Positions 1 to 4,861 of a stretch of 5,730 nt of DNA are shown here, one piece after another (position 1 is the stretch's first letter; every line of letters begins with the position of its first letter). The notes under the pieces are model-generated. The model was given only the letters and a program-made list of their open reading frames with translations, did no database searches and was not told the origin of the DNA. The stretch comes from Bacillota bacterium (GTDB taxonomy: Bacteria; Bacillota; Dehalobacteriia; UBA4068). The position numbers and the translations under genes were made by a program. The stretch covers positions 1 through 5,730 of the forward strand of contig WRKD01000091.1 in NCBI GenBank assembly GCA_009778255.1. The letters are read 5' to 3'.

Positions 1-342
1 CAAGGTTTTATCTTCGCAAGCCGGAAAAGCCGCGACATTTAGGGCAGTTAGCGGCTCGCCCCCCATAGCATAAATATCGCTTAGGGCATTGGCGGCGGCT
101 ATGGCGCCAAATAAATACGGGTCGTCTACCATGGGTGTAAAAAAATCTACAGTTTGAATCAGCGCCAGCTCGTCATTAAGCAAAAAGACTCCGGCATCGT
201 CATTTGTTTCGCTGCTAATCAACAAAGCGGGGTGAGAAAAGCGCGGTACGTCACGCATTAAAGCTTGCAGGTCCTCCGGACCCCATTTAGCCCCTCAGCC
301 CGCGCTTTTCGACATCTGAGACAACCTCATCTGTGCGCTCAT
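1..342 (-). CDS. selD: Selenide, water dikinase (selenophosphate synthetase) SelD, selenocysteine-containing, 3' end outside window
   Basis: SelD makes selenophosphate from selenide and ATP. Selenophosphate is the selenium donor for Sec-tRNA and for 2-selenouridine in tRNA. The first 114 residues are visible. Reading the minus strand from ATG 340-342 gives a short leader, then SAG-U-GAK with a UGA codon at 295-297. The UGA sits exactly where the family has its catalytic Cys or Sec (Cys17 in E. coli; residue 16 here), and the essential Lys follows three residues later (Lys19). Downstream, family hallmarks continue without a break: SSETNDDAGVF (metal- and ATP-binding Asp pair), TVDFFTPMVDDPYLFG, and AAANALSDIYAMGGEP. 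The frame is open to the window edge. The ATG at 342 gives the usual spacing to the active site; in-frame ATGs at 330 and 315 would shorten the N-terminus. It lies about 28 bases after the queG-like gene and is probably co-transcribed. The UGA is read as Sec rather than stop because of its position and the hairpin that follows. Confidence 0.95.
269..297 (-). promoter_or_regulatory. Bacterial SECIS-like hairpin in selD mRNA
   Basis: Just 3' of the UGA, the minus-strand RNA has GGTCC (282-278), loop GGA (277-275) and GGACC (274-270), a perfect 5-bp stem that a G-U pair at 283/269 can extend. The loop starts 17 nt after the UGA and its first two bases are G. That spacing and a loop G are what is known for bacterial SECIS elements bound by SelB. 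A further TAAA/TTTA pairing (289-286 with 262-259) could form a lower stem. The structure was read by eye and not folded. Confidence 0.7.
295..297 (-). other. In-frame UGA selenocysteine codon of selD
   Basis: The plus-strand bases TCA read as TGA on the minus strand, between GGC (Gly) and GGG (Gly) of selD. The local peptide is SAG-U-GAKWGPED. In the SelD family this position is Cys or Sec, and conservation resumes immediately on the far side. Recoding is therefore far likelier than a nonsense mutation. Incorporation would need SelB and tRNA-Sec, which are not in this window. Confidence 0.93.
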
Positions 343-357
343 CTTCCCCACCCCCCC
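340..357 (-). promoter_or_regulatory. G-rich ribosome binding region deciding the selD start
   Basis: On the minus strand the selD ATG (342-340) is preceded by seven G (357-351), a T, four G and AAG. The G7 run ends 8 nt before the ATG and could serve as a non-canonical Shine-Dalgarno. It favours the ATG at 342 over the in-frame ATG at 330, which has no clear SD. The region lies in the short gap after the queG-like stop codon. Confidence 0.45.
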
Positions 358-370
358 ATGATTTAAATTC

Positions 371-1063
371 TCACTTATCTTTTCCGAAGGGGCATACTGC
401 CAAACAGCGCCCGCAAACGCTTTTTCCAAATGTTTTGCGAATACCTAATAAAAACTCATAGCAGGCTGCTGTATCCAGCCGTTCGCTTAAAGGCTGTTCT
501 TCTTGCCATATAACATTTTTAATCGCCTGCACGGGGCATATCTGCGTGCAAAGATTACAAGAAGCACAGCGAGGTTGAAGAGGTTGGCCTGCCGGTAAAG
601 GGGCATTGGTCATTATGGTACAAAAACGCTGCCTGGGGCCCCTATCTGGTGTAATGATCGAGCAGCTTTTGCCTACCCAGCCTAAGCCGGCTATACGGGC
701 TGTTGCGCGGTGGCTAAATATACCCTGTAAATGATTCTCGCCCATCATTTGGGAAGCAGGTATAGGGTAGGCCTTATACCCTCGTGTATCCAGCCATTCC
801 GCGCCCAAAAAACCGATATGATCCAGGGCCGTATTTAAAGCGTCGTAATAACGCACATAAGTTAAAGTAGGACCAAAAGCCACTTCGTTTATCACAGCGC
901 GTGGAAAATTAACTGCCACAGATATAGCGTAAGGGTAATCTTGCCATTGTTGGCTATAAACAGATTCCAGCCATTGCCTATGCGGCTTTAAATCGGCAAA
1001 CCCAACTTTATGTGCGCCTAAAGTAAATAAATATGCAGATAATTCTTCAGCAAAAGTATTCAT
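371..1063 (-). CDS. Short QueG-like double [4Fe-4S] cluster protein (epoxyqueuosine reductase-related)
   Basis: This 230-residue soluble iron-sulfur protein is related to epoxyqueuosine reductase QueG, the cobalamin-dependent enzyme of the last step of queuosine synthesis in tRNA. The QueG-like signature AGLGWVGKS is at residues 125-133. It is followed by C166, C169, C172 and C176 (CxxCxxCxxxCP), then C201, C217, C220 and C224 ending in CPFGK. These are the eight cysteines expected for two [4Fe-4S] clusters. It is much shorter than classical QueG (about 350-380 residues): it ends right after the second cluster and lacks the C-terminal HEAT-like extension. The N-terminal domain that binds cobalamin in QueG is only weakly recognisable, and the usual GRDYH and DTxP-type motifs appear changed (VRYYDALN, IPASQ). 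The family is clear, but the substrate is not, so no gene symbol is given. It begins 3 nt after cvpA, with AGGG as a modest SD, and precedes selD. Confidence 0.8.
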   Translation of the reverse strand: MNTFAEELSAYLFTLGAHKVGFADLKPHRQWLESVYSQQWQDYPYAISVAVNFPRAVINEVAFGPTLTYVRYYDALNTALDHIGFLGAEWLDTRGYKAYPIPASQMMGENHLQGIFSHRATARIAGLGWVGKSCSIITPDRGPRQRFCTIMTNAPLPAGQPLQPRCASCNLCTQICPVQAIKNVIWQEEQPLSERLDTAACYEFLLGIRKTFGKSVCGRCLAVCPFGKDK

Positions 1064-1066
1064 TTT

Positions 1067-1603
1067 TTATAACCCTAATAATCTTGGTAAAACATATATC
1101 AGCGGCAATACAAAATGCGAGCGCTCTATAAATTCCTGAGCCGCCAGGGCAATATCGAGATCGAGCTCGGCAATAGCCGCCAATAATTCACTATGTATAT
1201 AAAAAACTATCAAAGCCATAATAACGCCGCATAACAGGGCGCCCAAAACACGGTTAACAACCCCTAAAATACTGCCGCCAATTAAACCGCTTAACAAAGA
1301 AGCCAGCTTATTAATAAGCCAGCGTGTAAGGATAAATATTATAACAAATAATACTACCTGCACAACACGAATAGCCAACACATCTGCATCCACAAACATG
1401 GTAATCAAGTTTATTATTGTGCTCTGGCCACCGGGTTCCGGTAACATATTTACCATAGGGGCTGCCCAAGACGCGGAATAATAACGAGCTACCTGAAAAG
1501 CAATAATCAAAGCGCCTAAACCGGCCAGCATACGCACGCCGCCTCTGAACCAACCCCATAATAAAGCTAGTAATAATAGCCCCAACAAAATCAAATCTAC
1601 CAT
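1067..1603 (-). CDS. CvpA-family inner membrane protein
   Basis: This 178-residue, strongly hydrophobic protein has about four membrane segments, at roughly residues 2-18, 25-41, 75-97 and 110-136. The start matches the CvpA (colicin V production) pattern: an acidic residue near the N-terminus (VDLILL), a first helix, then a short basic loop (WFRGGVR) leading into the second helix. A later GVVNRVLGALLCGV stretch matches the conserved G-x-x-N-R-x-x-G region of the family. CvpA proteins are membrane proteins implicated in envelope homeostasis and colicin V export in enterobacteria; the biochemical role is unknown. The ATG lies 3 nt after the larB TAG stop, with GGGGGA inside the larB 3' end as SD. 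The TAA stop is 3 nt before the queG-like ATG, so translation is probably coupled across the operon. Confidence 0.8.
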   Translation of the reverse strand: MVDLILLGLLLLALLWGWFRGGVRMLAGLGALIIAFQVARYYSASWAAPMVNMLPEPGGQSTIINLITMFVDADVLAIRVVQVVLFVIIFILTRWLINKLASLLSGLIGGSILGVVNRVLGALLCGVIMALIVFYIHSELLAAIAELDLDIALAAQEFIERSHFVLPLIYVLPRLLGL

Positions 1604-1606
1604 TTA

Positions 1607-2275
1607 CTATTCCCCCACACTTTGCCGGTTTATAATAGCAGCCATGTATCCGGCACCAAAACCATTATCGATATTCACCACTGCCACACCGCTACAACAG
1701 CTATTCAACATAGCCAATAAAGCTGCCAGGCCGCCAAAACTTGCCCCATAGCCAATACTGGTAGGCACCGCAATAACAGGCGCTGCGGTTAAACCTCCCG
1801 CTACCGAAGCTAAAGCGCCCTCCATACCGGCGGCTACCACCAGTGCCTTGGCTTTTTGCAGTAGATCGGTACGGGAAAGCAACCGATGCAAACCGCTAAC
1901 ACCCACATCGTAGAGACGCTCTACTTTTGCTCCCAGCAGCATAGCTGTTAAAGCAGCTTCTTCGGCTACTGGAATATCGCTGGTACCTGCAGCTAAAACA
2001 GCTACCAAGCCACTTTCTTTCTCGGTTCGCCTGAGAAAAACAAGGCGGGATACTTCATCAAAAGAAGCTTGGGGCAATTGTTGCTTCACCGCTTCATAAT
2101 GCTCTGCCGTACAGCGTGTAGCCAAAATATTGCCCGCATGGCTAGCAGCTAAACGAACCATTATTTCAGTTACCTGAAGAGGCGTTTTACCAGCCCCAAA
2201 CACAACCTCTGGAAAGCCGCGCCGTTTTTCGCGCTGATAATCCAATGTGGCATATTCCAAATCGTCTTCTATCAT
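1607..2275 (-). CDS. larB: LarB, nickel-pincer cofactor biosynthesis (NaAD carboxylase/hydrolase)
   Basis: LarB carboxylates the pyridine ring of nicotinic acid adenine dinucleotide and releases AMP, giving the dicarboxylated mononucleotide that LarE and LarC convert to the nickel-pincer cofactor of LarA-type racemases. It has a PurE-like fold. Visible motifs, in order: YQREKRRGFPEVVFGAGKT (13-31), AAGTSDIPVAEEA (95-107), YDVGVSGLHRLL (122-133), AAGMEGALASVAGG (148-161), VPTSIGYGASFGGLAALLAMLNSCCSG (170-196) and NIDNGFGAGYMA (201-212). One of the cysteines at 193-194 should be the catalytic Cys known from lactobacilli. At 222 residues it is some 25-30 shorter at the N-terminus than typical LarB (about 246-250). 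A TAA codon directly precedes the ATG in frame, so this is the true start, with SD GGAG 6 nt upstream. It is the first gene of the minus-strand run; larA, larC and larE are not in view. Confidence 0.93.
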   Translation of the reverse strand: MIEDDLEYATLDYQREKRRGFPEVVFGAGKTPLQVTEIMVRLAASHAGNILATRCTAEHYEAVKQQLPQASFDEVSRLVFLRRTEKESGLVAVLAAGTSDIPVAEEAALTAMLLGAKVERLYDVGVSGLHRLLSRTDLLQKAKALVVAAGMEGALASVAGGLTAAPVIAVPTSIGYGASFGGLAALLAMLNSCCSGVAVVNIDNGFGAGYMAAIINRQSVGE

Positions 2276-2281
2276 TTACCG

Positions 2282-2285
2282 CTCC
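2282..2285 (-). promoter_or_regulatory. Shine-Dalgarno of larB
   Basis: The minus strand reads TATGGAGCGGTAA then ATG. GGAG lies 6 nt before the start codon. The in-frame TAA immediately before the ATG rules out a longer LarB start, so this SD fixes the shortened N-terminus. Confidence 0.7.
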
Positions 2286-2313
2286 ATAAACTAATAAACT
2301 TAATACTATATAC

Positions 2314-2342
2314 GCTATACTTGTGCATTTGTCCTTTTTCTA
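2314..2342 (-). promoter_or_regulatory. Candidate promoter of the larB operon
   Basis: On the minus strand, TAGAAA (2342-2337) and TATAGC (2319-2314) are separated by 17 nt. Each matches the sigma-70/sigma-A consensus at four of six positions. Transcription would start near 2307, giving a leader of about 30 nt before larB. The region is very AT-rich and holds other TATA-like boxes, so the assignment is tentative. Confidence 0.35.
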
Positions 2343-2349
2343 TTATAAT
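2321..2349 (+). promoter_or_regulatory. Promoter of the YchF-like gene
   Basis: TTGTGC (2321-2326) is followed by a 17-nt spacer and a perfect TATAAT (2344-2349). The expected start is near 2356, about 27 nt before the ATG at 2383. The -35 box matches only TTG, but the exact spacing and perfect -10 make this the best promoter in the window. An AGGTGAG Shine-Dalgarno (2373-2379) precedes the start codon. Confidence 0.65.
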
Positions 2350-2382
2350 TATAGTATAAAAAAACTTCTGTGAGGTGAGCTT

Positions 2383-3459
2383 ATGGCACTTTCTTGCGGA
2401 CTCATAGGGTTGCCGCTTACGGGAAAAACAACAATATTCAACCTGCTAACAGGTGCTCAGCTGGCAACCAGCGCTTTTTCAAGCGGAAAAACCGCCGCCA
2501 ATATCGGTCATGCCTTAATACCGGATCAACGCGTAGATTATTTATCTACTATGTTTAAACCCAAAAAGACCACCTATGCTCAACTAGAAATCATCGATAT
2601 TGCGGGTTTGTCTTTTGGCGGCGGCAGCGAATTCTTAACTGCCGCGCGCGAAGCCGATGCTTTTGTTCATATAGTGCGCGGCTTTATCAATGATGAAGTA
2701 CTGCATATAGAGGGCAAAACCGACGTCATGCGCGATATCGATTTAGTGGCGCAAGAATTGTTGCTGGCCGATTTACAATTGATAGAAACACGTATTCAGC
2801 GTATACAAAGTGGGACTAAAAAAAAGCTGGAGCATCCCTTAGAAGAGTCTGTTTTACAAAAATGCCAAGATTTTTTACTTGAAGAACAGCCTCTTTCTGC
2901 GCTTTCATTAACTGAAGAAGAGCAAGAAGCATTAAAACATATCACTTTCCTCACCACAAAACCAATGCTAATCGCAGTAAACCTTGATGAAGATCAATTC
3001 AGCGCCAATAATTGGCAACAAAAACAGCAGGTACAAAAATACTGCGCAGATCACGGACATCAATTGTTGCCTATTTCGGCGCGTCTAGAAGAAGAAATCA
3101 GCCGCTTACCTGCAGAAGAACGCGGTTTATTCTTAGACGAGCTGGGTATTACAGAAAGCGGCCTCAGCCGCTTAAGCAAAGCGCTTTATCGTCAATTAGG
3201 TTTAATATCTTTTCTTACCGCCGGAAACGACGAAGTAAAAGCTTGGACTATTAGAAATAATTTGCCGGCAAAGCAAGCCGCCGGTAAAATCCATTCCGAT
3301 ATTGAACGCGGCTTTATACGCGCCGAAACTGTGTCGTTTCAGCACTTGCAGGAAGCCGGTTCCATAGCCGCCGCACGCGAAAAAGGCTATTTTCGTTTAG
3401 AAGGTAAAGAATATCCCGTTCAAGATGGAGATATTATAAATTTCCGCTTCAATGTATAG
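2383..3459 (+). CDS. Divergent YchF-family P-loop NTPase with TGS domain
   Basis: This 358-residue protein belongs to the Obg/YchF group and is close to YchF in length (363 in E. coli). The P-loop is GLPLTGKTT (9-17); canonical YchF has GLPNVGKST. G3 is IIDIAGL (70-76). The G4-equivalent is NLDE (200-203), the N-x-x-E form that makes YchF proteins prefer ATP over GTP. The C-terminal TGS-type region from about 275 is well kept: FLTAGNDEVKAWTI, KQAAGKIHSDIERGFIRAETVSF, and a final VQDGDIINFRFNV. The middle holds the usual helical insertion with many charged residues. The switch regions are unusual: the PFCTIEPN-like segment is replaced (AFSSGKTAANIGH), and the KGASKGEGLGN loop after DIAGL is cut to SFGGG. 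It is probably a paralogue of YchF, with translation- or stress-linked function only by analogy. It is transcribed alone, divergent from larB and convergent with scpB. Confidence 0.85.
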   Translation: MALSCGLIGLPLTGKTTIFNLLTGAQLATSAFSSGKTAANIGHALIPDQRVDYLSTMFKPKKTTYAQLEIIDIAGLSFGGGSEFLTAAREADAFVHIVRGFINDEVLHIEGKTDVMRDIDLVAQELLLADLQLIETRIQRIQSGTKKKLEHPLEESVLQKCQDFLLEEQPLSALSLTEEEQEALKHITFLTTKPMLIAVNLDEDQFSANNWQQKQQVQKYCADHGHQLLPISARLEEEISRLPAEERGLFLDELGITESGLSRLSKALYRQLGLISFLTAGNDEVKAWTIRNNLPAKQAAGKIHSDIERGFIRAETVSFQHLQEAGSIAAAREKGYFRLEGKEYPVQDGDIINFRFNV

Positions 3460-3461
3460 GT

Positions 3462-3480
3462 GGGCTTCTATGCATAGCCC
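3462..3480. terminator. Weak hairpin between convergent genes
   Basis: GGGCT (3462-3466) pairs with AGCCC (3476-3480) around a 9-nt loop, in the 25-bp gap between the YchF-like stop and the scpB stop. On the plus strand the hairpin is followed by TTT and, 11 nt after the stem, by a T8 run (3492-3499). It could terminate the YchF-like transcript, but the U-tract is displaced. On the minus strand no U-tract follows. Low confidence as a true intrinsic terminator. Confidence 0.35.
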
Positions 3481-3484
3481 TTTA

Positions 3485-4102
3485 TCACCAATTTTTTTTC
3501 AAAACCTCTAAAGCGGGCGGTACAGCGAACAGTTCCGGTTGTTCCACCTTGGCTATTTCGTTTTTCACATCTATGCCGGTAGCCGGCGGTAATTCTTCCA
3601 GTGAATTTAAACCAAAAAAGGCTAAAAAACCATCTGTAGTACCATATAACAAAGCCCTACCCGGGCCTAAACGCCGCCCTACATCTTGAATCAGACTTTT
3701 ATCTAGCAAGGTAGAGATTACGCCGTCTACCTCTACCCCGCGTATAGCCGCTACCTCTGCTCTGGTTATGGGCTGCTTATAAGCAATAATGGCTAAAGTC
3801 TCCATAGCCGCGCGCGAAAGCTGCTGTATTTTGGGCCGGTAAAGCTTTTCAATAAACATTGCATATGCAGATTTGGTACTAAACTGCCAGCCCCCGGCCA
3901 GCTTACGCAATTGAAAACCATGCTCGCTATAATCTTGCATAAGTTCTAGCAAAAGCGACCGTACTTGCAAAAGTTCGCTTTCGCTAATTTCAGCGAGACG
4001 TTTTTCGCTCAAAGGCTCGTTGGCTACGAATAATAAACATTCCAGAATTCTTTTTAATTCATCATGTTCCTTTAATTCTTTCACTTCATTTATTTCTTTC
4101 AT
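3485..4102 (-). CDS. scpB: Segregation and condensation protein ScpB
   Basis: ScpB is the winged-helix (kite) subunit that dimerises and binds the middle of the ScpA kleisin in the SMC-ScpAB complex, which loads on and organises the chromosome. The protein is 205 residues, normal for the family. A first winged-helix domain covers about 12-90 (LKRILECLLFVANEPLSEKRLAE near the start). The second carries the family signature from residue 95: LSRAAMETLAIIAYKQPITR, AEVAAIRGVEVDGVISTLLDK, and GRRLGPGRALLYGTTDGFLAFFGLNSLEELP to 172. The usual PGRP is PGRA here. The N-terminus begins with a charged Lys/Glu-rich stretch (MKEINEVKELKEHDE). The ATG is 15 nt past the scpA stop codon, with SD GAGGG 6 nt upstream, consistent with co-transcription with scpA. 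Its 3' end contains an A8 run coding Lys-Lys-Asn. Confidence 0.96.
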   Translation of the reverse strand: MKEINEVKELKEHDELKRILECLLFVANEPLSEKRLAEISESELLQVRSLLLELMQDYSEHGFQLRKLAGGWQFSTKSAYAMFIEKLYRPKIQQLSRAAMETLAIIAYKQPITRAEVAAIRGVEVDGVISTLLDKSLIQDVGRRLGPGRALLYGTTDGFLAFFGLNSLEELPPATGIDVKNEIAKVEQPELFAVPPALEVLKKNW

Positions 4103-4117
4103 AGCAAGCCCTCAGTT

Positions 4118-4861
4118 TTAGTCTTCAGCATTTTGTTTTTCGTAAAGATAAATCTCTCCATATATGTCACTTTGATTAATACGCACCCTAAGAAGGCGTA
4201 TTAGTTCCAGCAAGGCTAAAAACGCCGCCACATATTCTAGTTTGCTGCGGCAGGCTTTAAATACTTCGGAAAAAGGCAAGCCGCGTGGCTTAAGTTTAAG
4301 CGCCGCTAAAATATCTGTTGTTTTATCTTGTATCGTTACCTGCTCGCGGCTAATATCCAAAACACTTTCTTGGTCGGGCAGCCTAGCCAAGACCTCGGCG
4401 AAAGCTGTGCATAAATCGCGCAGAGTCTTACCAATAAGCGGGTTTTGCGGCGCAAATTGATTTATATACAATTCCTCGGCATTGGGGCGGCTGAATTGTA
4501 GCTTGGCCTTTTCAAATAAACCCTGCAATTGCTCGGCTGCCTCCTTAACACGCATGTACTCCAGCAAATCTTCTACTAAATCTGCACGCACATCTGTTGC
4601 CGCTTCCTCATCCTCCTCTATCTGCACAGGCGGCAGCAACATTTTGGCTTTAATAGCCAGCAAAGTAGCTGCCATTAATAAAAAACTGCTTGCTATTTCA
4701 AGATCAAGAGTCTCCAAAGCCTGCAAATACTCCATATACTGGGCCGTGATTTCCGCAATGGGTATATCATAAATATCCACCTCATTTACGCGAATCAAAT
4801 GTACTAACAGATCGAAAGGTCCTTCAAATATATCTAAACAAATATCCGGTGCCTTGTTCAC
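4118..4861 (-). CDS. scpA: Segregation and condensation protein ScpA (kleisin)
   Basis: ScpA is the bacterial kleisin that bridges the SMC ATPase heads and binds a ScpB dimer. The protein is 247 residues, a standard length. The N-terminal SMC-neck-binding region is clear: DIFEGPFDLLVHLIRVNEVD (10-29) and IYDIPIAEITAQY (30-42), followed by LEIASSFLLMAATLLAIKAKMLLPP (54-78). A variable acidic linker (IEEDEEAATD) leads to the ScpB-binding middle. The C-terminal winged helix (about 170-243) contains RGLPFSEVFKACRSKLEYVAAFLALLELIRLLRVRINQ and ends DIYGEIYLY. The start codon is GTG (4861-4859), which overlaps the trpS stop as GTGA. A GAGG 10 nt upstream inside trpS can act as SD. It is probably translated by coupling to trpS and co-transcribed with scpB. 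Confidence 0.96.
   Translation of the reverse strand: MNKAPDICLDIFEGPFDLLVHLIRVNEVDIYDIPIAEITAQYMEYLQALETLDLEIASSFLLMAATLLAIKAKMLLPPVQIEEDEEAATDVRADLVEDLLEYMRVKEAAEQLQGLFEKAKLQFSRPNAEELYINQFAPQNPLIGKTLRDLCTAFAEVLARLPDQESVLDISREQVTIQDKTTDILAALKLKPRGLPFSEVFKACRSKLEYVAAFLALLELIRLLRVRINQSDIYGEIYLYEKQNAED

Noticed and set aside
1..342. selD as a pseudogene broken by a nonsense codon
   Set aside because: The only in-frame stop is a UGA at the known Cys/Sec position with a SECIS-like hairpin, and no other damage is visible on either side.
287..373. Read-through of the queG-like TGA as a second selenocysteine codon
   Set aside because: The frame stays open for 28 codons to a TAA at 289-287, but the stretch overlaps selD in another frame, encodes nothing recognisable, and the protein already ends normally at CPFGK.
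1311..1559. 82-residue minus-strand ORF inside cvpA
   Set aside because: It is an out-of-frame reading of the membrane-protein gene, rich in Arg, Tyr and Cys, with no domain.
2276..2382. A riboswitch or small RNA in the divergent intergenic region
   Set aside because: The 107 bp are AT-rich and filled by promoter boxes and SD sites; no long stem or known aptamer pattern was seen.
3012..3254. 80-residue plus-strand ORF inside the YchF-like gene
   Set aside because: It is an out-of-frame shadow, very Arg/Ser-rich, over a region where the real frame matches YchF.
4242..4772. Two plus-strand ORFs antisense to scpA (72 and 96 residues)
   Set aside because: They are low-complexity Ser/Ala/Lys-rich translations, typical of the reverse strand of a real gene, with no plausible SD or family match.
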